A model generated the notes under the pieces. It did not search any database and had not been told where the DNA came from. It saw only the letters and a list, made by a program, of their open reading frames with translations. Made by a program: the position numbers and the translations under genes. Source: Alphaproteobacteria bacterium (GTDB lineage: Bacteria; Pseudomonadota; Alphaproteobacteria; UBA2966; CAIVPW01). From it: a DNA stretch of 64,000 nucleotides. Where the stretch lies: assembly GCA_947481575.1 (NCBI GenBank), contig CANKGV010000005.1:1-64000 (forward strand). Direction: 5' to 3'. This document shows positions 34,101-43,951 of the stretch, piece after piece. Positions within the stretch are counted from its first letter, which is position 1. Each line of letters begins with the position of its first letter.

Positions 34101-35072
34101 CTACATCCGCGCGAGCGCGGCGCCCCACGTGAAGCCGCTGCCCATGGCTTCCATCAGCACCAGGTGGCCCGGCCGAATCCGGCCGTCGCCAACGGCTTCC
34201 GCCAGCGCCAGAGGCACGGATGCGGCCGACGTATTGGCATGACGGTCGACGGTAATCACCACCCGCTCCGGCGGCAGAGCGAGCTTTTGCGCCGCGCCAT
34301 CGATGATCCGGCGGTTCGCTTGGTGCGGCACCAACCAGTCGATTGCACTCGCAGGAAGCCCTACCTCCGCCAGGCTCTCACCGACAACTTCTGTAAGTTT
34401 TTCAATGGCATGCTTGAAGACCTTACGACCTTCCATCTTCACGACGCCGGCGGTCTGCGTCGTCGATGGCCCACCGTTCGCGAACAGCAAATCGTGGTGA
34501 CGGCCATCGGAATGGATCTTGGTGGTGAGAATGCCGCGGTCGGTGGAATCACCCACGCCCTCACCGGCCCGCAGCACGACGGCGCCTGCGCCGTCGCCGA
34601 ACAGCACGCAGGTGGAGCGGTCGGTCCAGTCGAGGATGCGGGAAAAGGTCTCCGCGCCGATCACCAGCGCCGTCTTGGCCTGCCCGCACTTCAGAAAGTT
34701 GTCCGCAACAGCCATCGCATAGATGAACCCGCTGCACACCGCTCCCACGTCGAAGGCTGCGCCGCGGGTCATGCCCAGGGCCTGTTGCACCCGCGTGGCG
34801 GTGGCCGGAAAGGTCTCGTCCGGGGTCGCCGTCGCCAGCACGATCAGATCCAGGTCGGAAATCGGCAAATTGGCCGCCGCCAATGCGCGCTCCGCGGCGC
34901 GCGTCGCCAGATGCGAAGTGAATTCGCCCTCTGCCGCGACATGGCGCTGGCGAATACCTGTGCGCTCGGCGATCCACTCGTCCGACGTGTCCACCCGCTT
35001 GGCCAACTCATCGTTGGTCACGATCCGCTCCGGCAGATAGCTGCCGCAGCCCACAATCTGCGACCGGCGCAT
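34101..35072 (-). CDS. fabH: beta-ketoacyl-ACP synthase III
   Basis: The 323-residue thiolase-fold enzyme has the catalytic triad Cys in [12 protein letters not shown], His in [11 protein letters not shown] and Asn in [11 protein letters not shown]. It condenses acetyl-CoA with malonyl-ACP to start fatty acid synthesis. ATG at 35072 overlaps the plsX stop by one base (TGATG). The longer frame upstream is only plsX read out of phase. Confidence 0.97.
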   Translation of the reverse strand: MRRSQIVGCGSYLPERIVTNDELAKRVDTSDEWIAERTGIRQRHVAAEGEFTSHLATRAAERALAAANLPISDLDLIVLATATPDETFPATATRVQQALGMTRGAAFDVGAVCSGFIYAMAVADNFLKCGQAKTALVIGAETFSRILDWTDRSTCVLFGDGAGAVVLRAGEGVGDSTDRGILTTKIHSDGRHHDLLFANGGPSTTQTAGVVKMEGRKVFKHAIEKLTEVVGESLAEVGLPASAIDWLVPHQANRRIIDGAAQKLALPPERVVITVDRHANTSAASVPLALAEAVGDGRIRPGHLVLMEAMGSGFTWGAALARM

Positions 35073-36136
35073 CACCCACCCGCCACGGGGGCCGTCGTTG
35101 CCGGCACCCCCGAGAGCACGGCAGCCGGAGCCATCAGTTCCAGGTCTGCGTGAATGCGTTCGTTGAAGTCGCCGCGCACCATGTCGGCCGCCACGGAAAT
35201 GGCGCTGGCGAAGCCCTCGCCGTCGGTCCCGCCGTGGCTCTTCACCACGACTCCGTTCAGGCCCAGGAACATGGCGCCGTTGTAGAGGCGCGGGTCCAGC
35301 TTGGCGCGGAGCGCATCCAGCGCCGGCTTCGCCAGCAGGTACCCAAGCTTGGAAGCCCACGAACGCTTGAGGGCCGCGCGGAGGAACGTCACGACCAGCT
35401 TGGCGGTCCCTTCTGTGGCCTTGAGGACCGCGTTGCCGGTGAACCCATCGGTCACGAACACGTCCACGGTCCCGGCACCGATGTCGTCGCCCTCAACAAA
35501 TCCGTGAAATACGAAGTCTAAATTATTGGTTTCACGAAGTATTTTTGCGGCTTCTCGAACCGTGTCGTGACCCTTCAGCTCTTCGGCGCCGACATTCAGC
35601 AGGCCCACCGTCGGCTTCTCGACACCAAGCACCGAGCGCGCGAACCCGGCTCCCATGATGGCGAACTGCACTAGGTTCTTGGCGTCGCACTCCACGTTGG
35701 CGCCCAGGTCCAACAGAGCGCTCTCGCCGCGCATGGTCGGGAAGTACTGGATCATGGCCGGGCGATCGATCCCGGGCTGGGTGCGCAGCACCACCTTGGC
35801 CATCGCCATCAGCGCACCGGTGTTGCCCGCCGATACCATCCCGGCCGCGTGGCCGTCGCGCACCGCGTCGATCGCCAGGCGCATGCTGGACTGGCCGCCC
35901 TTGCGCAACGCCTGGGCCGGCTTGTCATCCGCCGTGATCGCCAGCGGCGTATGACGCACTTCCGCCACCGCGGCCAGCTTTGGGTCGGCCTTCAGGAGCG
36001 GGGCGAGGCGTGCCTCGTCGCCAAACAGCAGAAAGCGCACCGTCGGCAAGCGGCGGTGCGCGATCGACGCGCCCTGGATGACGATCTCGGGGGCATGGTC
36101 GCCCCCCATTGCGTCAAGCGCGATGGTTGTGGTCAC
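35072..36136 (-). CDS. plsX: phosphate acyltransferase PlsX
   Basis: The 354-residue peripheral membrane enzyme starts [16 protein letters not shown], with [33 protein letters not shown] and a [11 protein letters not shown] near the C-terminus. It makes acyl-phosphate from acyl-ACP for phospholipid synthesis. It sits between rpmF and fabH, the classic order. Confidence 0.97.
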   Translation of the reverse strand: MTTTIALDAMGGDHAPEIVIQGASIAHRRLPTVRFLLFGDEARLAPLLKADPKLAAVAEVRHTPLAITADDKPAQALRKGGQSSMRLAIDAVRDGHAAGMVSAGNTGALMAMAKVVLRTQPGIDRPAMIQYFPTMRGESALLDLGANVECDAKNLVQFAIMGAGFARSVLGVEKPTVGLLNVGAEELKGHDTVREAAKILRETNNLDFVFHGFVEGDDIGAGTVDVFVTDGFTGNAVLKATEGTAKLVVTFLRAALKRSWASKLGYLLAKPALDALRAKLDPRLYNGAMFLGLNGVVVKSHGGTDGEGFASAISVAADMVRGDFNERIHADLELMAPAAVLSGVPATTAPVAGG

Positions 36137-36182
36137 AGACGTGCGGTCGCGGGTCGACGCGCCGAGCGCCGCAAGCGGTCGC

Positions 36183-36365
36183 TCAGGCTTCGGCTGCCGA
36201 TACGACTTCGCGTCCGTCGTAGTGACCGCACGACGGGCACACGTGGTGCGGCCGCTTGATCTCGCCGCAGTTGGAACACTCCACGTGGGCCGCGGGCGTC
36301 AGCGCATCGTGCGAGCGCCGCATATCGCGGGTGGAGGGAGTCTTCTTTCGCTTAGGAACCGCCAT
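36183..36365 (-). CDS. rpmF: 50S ribosomal protein L32
   Basis: The 60-residue protein starts [21 protein letters not shown] and retains a zinc ribbon: CSNCGE and CPSCGHYDG. This is the zinc-binding (C+) form; zinc-free paralogues lack these cysteines. It lies 3 nt after DUF177 on the same transcript. Confidence 0.97.
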   Translation of the reverse strand: MAVPKRKKTPSTRDMRRSHDALTPAAHVECSNCGEIKRPHHVCPSCGHYDGREVVSAAEA

Positions 36366-36368
36366 CGC

Positions 36369-36932
36369 TCAGGCCTTGCCTTTCCAGTTCTTGAGGGCCG
36401 CAAACGGCCCCCCATCTTTCACACTACCGGCTGCTTTGTCGCCTGGGCGCACAGCGCCGGCGTCAACTTTGCCGAATTCCACCCCCGGCTTCCGCGGATA
36501 GGGGTCGATCGCCAGCGACACGTATTCGGCGATAACTGCGCCCACGTCAAATTCGCCGTCGACCACCACACCCGGCGGTTCTTCGGCCTGGGCATCGAAC
36601 TCTCCTACCACGGCCTTCGGCTCGTCGCCTTCGGGCAGGAAGTCCAACTCAAATGAGTCGGCGGCAACGGACGCCACCGGCTCAAGCGTAACTACGCAAG
36701 ATTGTACCACATCGGCGCGGAAATCCACACGCACCCGGGCGCCGCCGCCCTTGATCCGTTGCATCCGGGCAGTCGCTTCCAGGGAGCCTAGGCGCAGCAC
36801 GCCAAACCGCGCCGCCAGCGCCTCGCACTCGGCCGGAGTGGCGGCGAACCGGAACTCCTGTTCGTCGTGCCCAAGATGATCGATCCGGACCATACGCCGG
36901 AACTCGGCGGCCGGTGGTTCACTACTACCCAT
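36369..36932 (-). CDS. YceD/DUF177 family protein
   Basis: The 187-residue protein has the DUF177 pattern: a central VVQSCVVTLEPV with the conserved Cys, followed by FELDFLPEG and a C-terminal YVSLAIDPYPRKPG. YceD is encoded before rpmF in nearly all bacteria and is linked to 23S rRNA accumulation, though its mechanism is unsettled. Proteobacterial members often have only some of the zinc-type cysteines, as here. Confidence 0.93.
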   Translation of the reverse strand: MGSSEPPAAEFRRMVRIDHLGHDEQEFRFAATPAECEALAARFGVLRLGSLEATARMQRIKGGGARVRVDFRADVVQSCVVTLEPVASVAADSFELDFLPEGDEPKAVVGEFDAQAEEPPGVVVDGEFDVGAVIAEYVSLAIDPYPRKPGVEFGKVDAGAVRPGDKAAGSVKDGGPFAALKNWKGKA

Positions 36933-36940
36933 TGGGCGGA

Positions 36941-37498
36941 CTAGTTAGGGCGGCGGCCCGAGGGGGTCAATGCCGCAGTTGCCGCAGGCGCCAACCTGCC
37001 GGCCCGGAGGTCGTCCACGCTGAGGCCCCGCAACCCCGCCTCGAATGCCCGCACCCGTGTCACGAGCCCGGCCATGGCCTCGGGCGGCACGTCCTGATCC
37101 GCATACAGATTGCGTCGCAGCGCCGCCTCCAGCGGCTCCTCGCCGGCCAGCGCCCGGTCGTATGCGTGCGCACGGCCATAAAACGCCCGCGCCATCGCCT
37201 TGACCCGGCGGCCGATACCCGTGTCCCCAATCCCGACTTCCCGCAGCGAACGGTCGAAGTCGCCGCACATGACCTCGAACACGCCATCGGCCAACTCCGT
37301 TGCCGCGGCCCCTTCCGCGCGCAGGCGCCGGAACACCATAGCGGCATGGAGCAGCACCAAGTCGAAGCGCCCGTCGAACGTGTCGGGCACCCGCCCGTCC
37401 TGGAACAACGCCGGCTCCCGCGCGGCGCCGACAATCGCGAAGTACAACCTGTGCGCGGGCTTTGGCGCCCGCAGCCGAGCGATCAACGCCGCAAACAT
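36941..37498 (-). CDS. ubiquinol-cytochrome c chaperone family protein
   Basis: The 185-residue helical protein has the Cbp3/UQCC1 signatures YFAIVGAAREPALFQ, VPDTFDGRFDLVLLHAAMVFRRL and GIGDTGIGRRVKAMARAFYGR. Mitochondrial Cbp3 assists cytochrome b translation and assembly, and alphaproteobacterial relatives are assumed to help cytochrome bc1. It is divergent from bamE with 80 nt between, the usual alphaproteobacterial arrangement. Confidence 0.92.
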   Translation of the reverse strand: MFAALIARLRAPKPAHRLYFAIVGAAREPALFQDGRVPDTFDGRFDLVLLHAAMVFRRLRAEGAAATELADGVFEVMCGDFDRSLREVGIGDTGIGRRVKAMARAFYGRAHAYDRALAGEEPLEAALRRNLYADQDVPPEAMAGLVTRVRAFEAGLRGLSVDDLRAGRLAPAATAALTPSGRRPN

Positions 37499-37578
37499 GT
37501 GCCCGCCGCAGCTGCCCGGTGATCCGCCGCCATCGTTGACATTCCCGCTCGGCAGGTGCCAAGGTCCGCGCTCACAGA

Positions 37579-38046
37579 ATGACCCATCGCAGTGTTCTCT
37601 CGTTCGCCGGCTTCGGCCTAAGCATCGCGCTCGGCCTGAGTGCGTGCGCGCCGGAGCGTATCACCGTTGGGTACATCCCGAACGACAAGGCAGTGGCCGC
37701 CATCACGCCGGGAAAAGATACCCGGCAATCGGTCCTGAACTCACTCGGTACCCCGTCGGCCACCGCAACGTTCGACCGCGACAGCTGGTATTACATCAGC
37801 CGCACGACCGAAGGTGCGCCGTATCAGGTCCCCAAGATGCTCGACCAGCAGGTCGTGGCGATCGATTTCGACGCGCGCGGTGCAGTCTCCGAAGTGCGTC
37901 GTTTCTCGATGGCGGACGCCCAGAACATCCAGCCGGTGGGACGCGAAACGCCCACACGCGGCACGGAAGTCAGCGTTATCCGCCAGTTCTTCGGCAACAT
38001 CGGCCGCTTCAACGGCGCGCCGGTGGGCCAAGCACCCGGCCCCTAA
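37579..38046 (+). CDS. bamE: outer membrane protein assembly factor BamE
   Basis: The 155-residue lipoprotein has lipobox LSAC at about residues 20-23. The SmpA/OmlA domain includes ITPGKDTRQSVLNSLGTPS, then WYYISRTTEG and VVAIDFDARGAVSEVRRF. BamE stabilises the BAM complex that inserts beta-barrels such as the one encoded at 30398. Confidence 0.95.
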   Translation: MTHRSVLSFAGFGLSIALGLSACAPERITVGYIPNDKAVAAITPGKDTRQSVLNSLGTPSATATFDRDSWYYISRTTEGAPYQVPKMLDQQVVAIDFDARGAVSEVRRFSMADAQNIQPVGRETPTRGTEVSVIRQFFGNIGRFNGAPVGQAPGP

Positions 38047-38063
38047 CCGATCTCCAAAAAGCA

Positions 38064-38095
38064 TTCGGCCCCGACCGCGGACGGTCGGGGCCGAA
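38064..38095. terminator. bidirectional terminator between bamE and hppA
   Basis: TTCGGCCCCGACCG pairs perfectly with CGGTCGGGGCCGAA around a CGGA loop. On the minus strand AAT and a short T-run (from AAAAAG) follow it, fitting termination of the convergent hppA transcript as well. Confidence 0.85.
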
Positions 38096-38119
38096 CCGTT
38101 TCCGGCGAGAGACGTTCGC

Positions 38120-40189
38120 TTACGCGAGCGCCGCCAGCAACAGCAGCGCCACGATGTTCGTGATCTTGATCATCGGGTTCACCGCCGGGCCGGCCGTGTC
38201 CTTGTACGGATCGCCGACGGTGTCGCCGGTGACCGCGGCCTTGTGGGCATCCGAGCCCTTACCGCCGCTCATTTCGATGGTCTTCTTGGCGTTGTCCCAC
38301 GCACCGCCGCCCGCCGTCATCGAGATGGCGACGAACAGGCCAGTGACGATGGTGCCCAGCAACATCGCGCCGAGGGCCGAGAAGCCCGCACCCTGCCCCG
38401 CGACCCAAGTGATCACGAAGTACACGACTACCGGTGCCAGCACCGGCAGCAGCGACGGGATGATCATCTCGCCGATGGCGGCCTTGGTCAGCATGTCCAC
38501 GGCCTTCCCGTAATCGGGCTTGGCAGTGCCGGCCATGATGCCGGGGATTTCCTTGAACTGACGGCGTACTTCGATCACGACGGAACCGGCCGCACGGCCG
38601 ACCGCGGTCATCGACATGGCGCCGAACAGGTACGGCAGTGCGCCGCCCAACAGCAGGCCGACCACGACGTACGGGTTCGACAGGCTGAAGTCGACCTCGA
38701 TGTTGCTGAAGAAGCGCGTCAGGTCCTGGGTGTAAGCGCCGAACAGCACGAGGGCGGCGAGACCGGCGGAGCCGATCGCGTAGCCCTTGGTGATCGCCTT
38801 GGTCGTGTTGCCGACCGCGTCGAGGGCGTCCGTCACCACGCGGGTCTCGTGCGGCATCTTCGCCATCTCGGCAATGCCACCGGCGTTGTCGGTGACCGGG
38901 CCGTACGCGTCAAGCGCGACGACCATGCCGGCCAGCGCCAACATTGCGCTCACCGCGATGGCCACGCCGAACAGGCCGGCGAGCAGGTAGGTCACAATGA
39001 TGCCGGCGCAGATGATCAGGGCGGGCAGCGTCGTCGCTTCCATCGACATCGCCAGGCCCTGAATGATGTTGGTGCCGTGGCCCGTCTCCGACGCTTTGGC
39101 GATCGACTTCACGGGACGGAAGTTGGTGCCCGTGTAGTACTCGGTGACCCAGATCAGCAGGCCGGTGATGACCAAGCCAGTGATCGCACACCAGAACAGG
39201 TCCATCCCGGTGAACGTGTGGAGGCCGTCGCTGAACGACGTGTCCATGCCGACCACGTAGCTGATGATCGGCCAGAACGCGATTGCCGACAGGATCGACG
39301 TAACCAGGAAGCCCTTATACAGGGCGCCCATGATCGACTTGCTGGCGCCGATCTTGACGAAGAACGTACCGATCACCGAGGTGATGATGCAGGCGCCGCC
39401 AATGGCGAGCGGGAGCATCATGGCCATCGTCTGGTTGTCGCCAGTGAAGAAGATCGAGGCCAGCACCATGGTGGCGACCAGGGTCACCGCATAGGTCTCG
39501 AACAAGTCAGCAGCCATGCCGGCGCAGTCGCCGACGTTGTCGCCCACGTTGTCGGCGATCACCGCCGGGTTGCGCGGATCGTCTTCCGGAATGTTCTGTT
39601 CGACCTTGCCAACAAGGTCGGCGCCGACGTCAGCACCCTTGGTGAAGATGCCGCCGCCGAGGCGGGCGAAGATCGAGATGAGCGAGCCGCCAAAGCCGAG
39701 TGCGACCAGCGCGGTCACCGTCTCATGGACCTCCAGGTCCATGTTGAGGAGGAAGCCGTAGTAGAGGGCAACACCAAGCAGGGCCAAACCCGCCACCAGC
39801 ATGCCGGTCACCGCACCCGCCTGGAACGACACGTCTAGGCCCGCCTGCAGGCCGCGGGTCGCGGCCTGGGCGGTGCGCACGTTAGCGCGCACCGAGACGT
39901 TCATGCCGATGTAGCCGGCGGCGCCGGAAAGCACCGCGCCGATCACGAAGCCGATCGCCGGGAACGTGCCGAGCACGAACCAGAGGAGGATGAGGACCAC
40001 GACGCCAACGATGGCGATGGTGCGGTACTGGCGGTTCAGGTAGGCCTGAGCGCCGACCTGAATTGCGGCGGAGATTTCCCGCATCCGTTCATTGCCCGCA
40101 TCGGCGGCCAAAACGGCACGGCCAGCGTAAATCGCGTACAAAACGGCAAACACACCGCAGGCGATTACGAGCCAGAGCGTCGTCGTCAT
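38120..40189 (-). CDS. hppA: membrane-bound proton-translocating pyrophosphatase, K+-independent type
   Basis: The 689-residue protein has about 16 helices. The pyrophosphate-site motif [23 protein letters not shown] and [12 protein letters not shown] bind Mg-PPi. The residue pair that sets potassium need reads GNTTKA, where Lys replaces the Ala of K+-dependent enzymes, indicating a K+-independent proton pump. It uses PPi from biosynthesis to build the proton gradient. AGGGGACT-type sequence lies before ATG 40189. Confidence 0.96.
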   Translation of the reverse strand: MTTTLWLVIACGVFAVLYAIYAGRAVLAADAGNERMREISAAIQVGAQAYLNRQYRTIAIVGVVVLILLWFVLGTFPAIGFVIGAVLSGAAGYIGMNVSVRANVRTAQAATRGLQAGLDVSFQAGAVTGMLVAGLALLGVALYYGFLLNMDLEVHETVTALVALGFGGSLISIFARLGGGIFTKGADVGADLVGKVEQNIPEDDPRNPAVIADNVGDNVGDCAGMAADLFETYAVTLVATMVLASIFFTGDNQTMAMMLPLAIGGACIITSVIGTFFVKIGASKSIMGALYKGFLVTSILSAIAFWPIISYVVGMDTSFSDGLHTFTGMDLFWCAITGLVITGLLIWVTEYYTGTNFRPVKSIAKASETGHGTNIIQGLAMSMEATTLPALIICAGIIVTYLLAGLFGVAIAVSAMLALAGMVVALDAYGPVTDNAGGIAEMAKMPHETRVVTDALDAVGNTTKAITKGYAIGSAGLAALVLFGAYTQDLTRFFSNIEVDFSLSNPYVVVGLLLGGALPYLFGAMSMTAVGRAAGSVVIEVRRQFKEIPGIMAGTAKPDYGKAVDMLTKAAIGEMIIPSLLPVLAPVVVYFVITWVAGQGAGFSALGAMLLGTIVTGLFVAISMTAGGGAWDNAKKTIEMSGGKGSDAHKAAVTGDTVGDPYKDTAGPAVNPMIKITNIVALLLLAALA

Positions 40190-40325
40190 TGAGTCCCCTC
40201 GAGAATGGAAAGTAAAAAGCGGGCCGGCCCGCCACGCGCGCCAGCAAAAGTGTCGCGGTTATGCCAGAGTTGATTCCGAAACGCAAACTGGCCCGCAGGG
40301 CCGGATTCGCGCGCCGCGGGGGCTG

Positions 40326-40811
40326 TTAGCGGACCAGCTTAGCCACTCGAATCACATAGACATTTGCGACTAGGTCGGCCCCCAAAATCTGGTTGGCCAC
40401 CGCTTTGGCGCGTTCCTTGATCCGCGCCAAATCGACGCTGGCGACCCCGTCGGTACGCAACAACGCATTCCGGTGGGCGTCGCGCACCAGGGCGTCGCGG
40501 ATGCGCGGGATCACCTCCGTGACTTCCTTGGCCCGCGCCTTGTCCCGCACCTGGAAGCGCAGATCGAGGTTCACGTAGTGGTCGAGTGCGTTATCAAGGC
40601 TGACCGGCACCGCAACGGCGTCCATAGCGACATAGCCGGGGATCTCCTCGACTGCCGCAGGCTCCGCGGTCAGCGTTTCGAAGTTCTTCGGAATGAACGT
40701 CACGGCGACCAAGCCGGCGCCGAACACCACCATCAGCGAAACCGCCAGGACGACCCAGCGCGTGATGTTGCTGCCACCGCCCTGTTTTTTAACGGGTTTC
40801 TTCGCGGCCAT
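40326..40811 (-). CDS. FliL-like membrane-anchored protein
   Basis: The 161-residue protein has a basic N-terminus, one membrane helix (about residues 19-40) and a periplasmic domain with VNLDLRFQVRD, EVIPRIRDALVRDAHRNALL and a C-terminal VYVIRVAKLVR. This pattern of beta-strand, long helix and terminal strand recalls FliL, which sits at the flagellar stator. No other basal-body gene is adjacent, so the assignment is tentative; it could be a stand-alone SPFH-like paralogue. Confidence 0.55.
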   Translation of the reverse strand: MAAKKPVKKQGGGSNITRWVVLAVSLMVVFGAGLVAVTFIPKNFETLTAEPAAVEEIPGYVAMDAVAVPVSLDNALDHYVNLDLRFQVRDKARAKEVTEVIPRIRDALVRDAHRNALLRTDGVASVDLARIKERAKAVANQILGADLVANVYVIRVAKLVR

Positions 40812-40864
40812 GACGCATTAGGGCACTGTCGCCGCCCCGGATTCAAGGGGCGGACTTGGCCGCA

Positions 40865-41845
40865 CTAGAAGTGGGTGTACCCAGCCTGGGCAAACGGCAC
40901 CACGGCACCGCTAGCGTCGCGCACGGTCACCGGCCCGCCGCTCACGATGGTCCCGATCACCGTCAAGGGAACTCCGAGTTCGTCCCCGATGGCGGCAATC
41001 ACCGACCCCTTATCGGGTGGCGCGGTAAACAATATTTCGTAGTCATCCCCGAATGTTATGATGCTTTTCTGTTCTTCCTCATGAACATGAATAACGCGCC
41101 GCGCCGCATCCGAAAACGGCACCGCCGCCAAGCTCAGTTCAGCGCCGACCTGCGACTGCTCGCAGATGTGGCCAAGGTCAGCCAACAGCCCATCCGACAC
41201 GTCCATCGCGCTGTTGGCGATCCCGCGTAACCGGCGCCCAAGCTTCAGCCGCGGGCTCGGCCGGTCCAACCGCCCGCGCAAGAATTGGGCGTCCTCCGTA
41301 CTGGCTTCCGGCAGTTTGCCGCGCGCGAGCAGGAACCCGAGCCGGGCATCGCCGATCGTGCCGGAGACGTAGATCCGGTCGCCCACCTTGGCGCCGTTCC
41401 GCCGCAGAAGCGTCTCCGCGGGAGCACTGCCCAGCATGGTCACGGAGAGCACCAAGTCCAACTCGGACTTAGTGGTGTCCCCGCCAATCAGGTGAATGCC
41501 ATACCGCTTCTGGTCGTCGCCCAGCCCGGCAGCGAACGCGTCCAGCCAGCCATCGGTCAGGTCCGGCGGCAGCGCAACGGTCAGGAGGTACGCCAGCGGC
41601 TCAGCGCCCTTGCAGGCTAAGTCGGACAGGTTCACCCGCAACAACTTGCGGCCGACGTCGCCTGGGTCGCCGTCGCGGAAGAAGTGCACGCCGCGCACCA
41701 TGGCGTCGTTGGTTGCGACTAAGTGCTCACCGGGCCGGGGTGCCACCAAGGCGACGTCGTCGCCCAGCCCGAACGCCAGCGGATCACCTTTGGCCAACGG
41801 CGCGAACGCCTCGGCAATCAGTTGGAACTCGCCGCGGCGCGCCAC
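40865..41845 (-). CDS. thiL: thiamine-monophosphate kinase
   Basis: The 326-residue PurM-like kinase starts GEFQLIAEAFAPL, with GLGDDVALV, MVRGVHF, VNLSDLACKGAEP, DVSDGLLADLGHI and FGDDYEILFT. It makes TPP from thiamine monophosphate and so produces the ligand of the riboswitch at 2951. It sits 12 nt after nusB in the riboflavin cluster, a common arrangement. Confidence 0.96.
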   Translation of the reverse strand: MARRGEFQLIAEAFAPLAKGDPLAFGLGDDVALVAPRPGEHLVATNDAMVRGVHFFRDGDPGDVGRKLLRVNLSDLACKGAEPLAYLLTVALPPDLTDGWLDAFAAGLGDDQKRYGIHLIGGDTTKSELDLVLSVTMLGSAPAETLLRRNGAKVGDRIYVSGTIGDARLGFLLARGKLPEASTEDAQFLRGRLDRPSPRLKLGRRLRGIANSAMDVSDGLLADLGHICEQSQVGAELSLAAVPFSDAARRVIHVHEEEQKSIITFGDDYEILFTAPPDKGSVIAAIGDELGVPLTVIGTIVSGGPVTVRDASGAVVPFAQAGYTHF

Positions 41846-41857
41846 AGCTTGGGCCGG

Positions 41858-42343
41858 TTAGGCCATTTCCGCGGGCCGCAGGAACCGGGCCAGGCTATCC
41901 AGCACGCCGTTCACGATCTTCGGCTCGGGGCCCGTATAGAACGCGTGGGCAACCTCGACATATTCGTTGATAGTCACCCGTGGCGGCACTTCGGCCCGGG
42001 CGAGCAACTCGAACGCCGCCACGCGCAACAGCGCACGCAGAATGCCATCCAGCCGCGAGGGATCGCGCTGGCCAGTGAGCGAACCCTTCAGCAACGCGTC
42101 GATCTCAGCCGTGCGGCCCGCCGCCCCGCGCACCAGCGAGCGGAAAAAGTCCGGGTCTGCCGGCGCCAAGCGGTCACCGTCGATTTCGACGCCCGAGCGA
42201 GTCGCCAAATACTCATCGATGGCCGCCTCCACGGCGCCGCCGCCGAATTCAAGCTGGTACAGCACCTGCACCGCCCCAAGCCGCGCCGCACTGCGCGAGA
42301 GGGTGTCGTCCGCCGCCGCCTTCTTTGCTTTTGCCGCGCTCAC
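41858..42343 (-). CDS. nusB: transcription antitermination factor NusB
   Basis: The 161-residue all-helical protein has SAARLGAVQVLYQLEFGG, DALLKGSL, LDGILRALLRVAAFELLAR and the signature VTINEYVEVAHAFY. It binds boxA RNA with S10 in rRNA antitermination. Its start overlaps the ribH stop by 4 nt. Confidence 0.95.
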   Translation of the reverse strand: MSAAKAKKAAADDTLSRSAARLGAVQVLYQLEFGGGAVEAAIDEYLATRSGVEIDGDRLAPADPDFFRSLVRGAAGRTAEIDALLKGSLTGQRDPSRLDGILRALLRVAAFELLARAEVPPRVTINEYVEVAHAFYTGPEPKIVNGVLDSLARFLRPAEMA

Positions 42344-42813
42344 GCGTGCACGCCACGCGGTGCGAGGTAGAGCGTCTTGCGGAGATTCATCATGTGCAGC
42401 GCCGCGCGGGCCGCAATGCCGCCCTTGTCGTGGCCGTCGATCCGCGCCCTCGCCCAGGCCTGCTCCACTGTCTCGCAGGTGAGTACGCCGTTACCCAACG
42501 CGATCAGGTGTTCGTGGGCCAATCTGCTCAATCCTTGCATGCACTCGCGGCCCACATGCTCATGATGGGTCGTCTCGCCGCGGATCACGCAGCCCAGCGC
42601 CACATAGGCGTCGTGGTCGCCGCCTGCCCCGGCACAGCCCTTCAGGTGGAACTCCAGCGCCGTCGGAATCTCCAGCGCCCCGGGAACCCCAATCACGGTT
42701 GCCGTGCCGCCGGCCGCTTCGATCGCTGCCTTGGCGCCTTTCAACATCTCGTCGGCAATGTCGTCGTAGAAGCGCGCTTCGACGATCAACACACTGATGC
42801 GACTGCCCGCCAT
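42340..42813 (-). CDS. ribH: 6,7-dimethyl-8-ribityllumazine synthase
   Basis: The 157-residue enzyme has VLIVEARFYDDIADEML, VPGALEIPTAL, ALGCVIRGETTHHEHV (with the catalytic His) and NGVLTCETVEQA. It condenses the pyrimidine intermediate with the butanone phosphate made by RibB. It lies 1 nt after the RibBA gene and overlaps nusB. Confidence 0.96.
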   Translation of the reverse strand: MAGSRISVLIVEARFYDDIADEMLKGAKAAIEAAGGTATVIGVPGALEIPTALEFHLKGCAGAGGDHDAYVALGCVIRGETTHHEHVGRECMQGLSRLAHEHLIALGNGVLTCETVEQAWARARIDGHDKGGIAARAALHMMNLRKTLYLAPRGVHA

Positions 42814-42814
42814 G

Positions 42815-43951
42815 TCACTCGCCTCCCGCCGCCGGCTCGCCGGCCCGGATGGACCGCTGGCCGACGATACTCAGACCATAGCCCTCCAAGCCCACCAGCG
42901 TCCGCTTCGAGTTGGACAGCAGGATCAATTCCCGCACGCCCAGGTCCAACAGGATCTGGGCACCGATGCCGTATTCGCGCAGTTCGGCCGGTTCTGTACG
43001 GTCGCCGACGCGCGCGCGAATTCTGTCCGACAACGCTGTGGGGCGCGCCTGACGGATCAGCACTACAACACCCCTGCCCGCATCGGCGATCTCGCACATT
43101 GCCGCATGGAGTACGTTGCCGCGCTCGGTTCCCTGGGATTGCTCCCCCAGCAGGTCGGTCAGCAGGTTCACGCTATGCATGCGCGCCAGCACCGGGGCCG
43201 GACCCGAAAGGTCGCCTTTGACCAGGGCTAGGTGCTCGGCGTGCTCTACGGTGTTCTCGTACACGATCAGGCGGAAGTCGCCACCGTAGCGGCTTGTCAG
43301 CGTGCTCTCCAGAGCACGGCGGATGATCTTGTCGTAGCGGCGCCGGTACGCGATCAGGTCGGCGATCGTGCCCACTTTCAACGCGTGGTGCTCGGCGAAT
43401 GCAATCAGTTCCGGCATCCGGGCCATCGTGCCGTCGTCGTTCATGATCTCGCAGATCACGCCCGCTGCGGTGAAGCCCGCCAGCCGCGCGATGTCGACCG
43501 AGGCCTCGGTGTGTCCCGCCCGCACCAGCACGCCGCCATCGCGCGCCACCAGCGGAAACACGTGGCCCGGCGACTGGATGTCGTCCTTGCCCTTGGTGGG
43601 GTCGATCGCGACCGCCACCGTGCGCGCACGGTCGGCGGCCGAAATGCCGGTCGTCACGCCTTCCCGCGCCTCGATGGAAACGGTGAACGCGGTCTGGTGG
43701 CGGCTCATGTTGCGCGCCGCCATCAGCGGCAACTGCAGTTCCTCAACGCGCGGCCGCGGCAGCGTCAGGCAAATCAGCCCGCGCCCGTACTTGGCCATGA
43801 AGTTGATTGCGTTCGCATCGGCGCGCTGCGCCGGAATCACCAGATCGCCTTCGTTTTCGCGATTCTCGTCGTCGACCAGAATCACCATGCGCCCGTTGCG
43901 GGCGTCTTCGAGCAGGTCCTCAGTCGGGGCCAACGCCGGGTTGCGTGTCAT
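42815..43951 (-). CDS. ribB: RibB (3,4-dihydroxy-2-butanone 4-phosphate synthase) with degenerate GTP cyclohydrolase II domain
   Basis: The 378-residue protein has an intact RibB half (to about residue 205): ILVDDENRENEGDLVIPA, GLICL, SIEAREGVTTGISA, GHVFPLVARDGGVLVRAGHTEA. The C-terminal GCHII half has lost the zinc cysteines: the normal HSECLTGD...CDCG region reads MHSVNLLTDLLG with no Cys pair, and the RQEGRGIGL motif is also gone. It should therefore have no GCHII activity, as in several alphaproteobacteria. ATG 43951 overlaps the ribE stop (ATGA). Confidence 0.93.
   Translation of the reverse strand: MTRNPALAPTEDLLEDARNGRMVILVDDENRENEGDLVIPAQRADANAINFMAKYGRGLICLTLPRPRVEELQLPLMAARNMSRHQTAFTVSIEAREGVTTGISAADRARTVAVAIDPTKGKDDIQSPGHVFPLVARDGGVLVRAGHTEASVDIARLAGFTAAGVICEIMNDDGTMARMPELIAFAEHHALKVGTIADLIAYRRRYDKIIRRALESTLTSRYGGDFRLIVYENTVEHAEHLALVKGDLSGPAPVLARMHSVNLLTDLLGEQSQGTERGNVLHAAMCEIADAGRGVVVLIRQARPTALSDRIRARVGDRTEPAELREYGIGAQILLDLGVRELILLSNSKRTLVGLEGYGLSIVGQRSIRAGEPAAGGE

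Noticed and set aside
37814..39838. A 674-codon open frame on the plus strand
   Set aside because: It lies across bamE in the wrong frame and antisense to hppA, with a low-complexity Asp/His/Arg composition.
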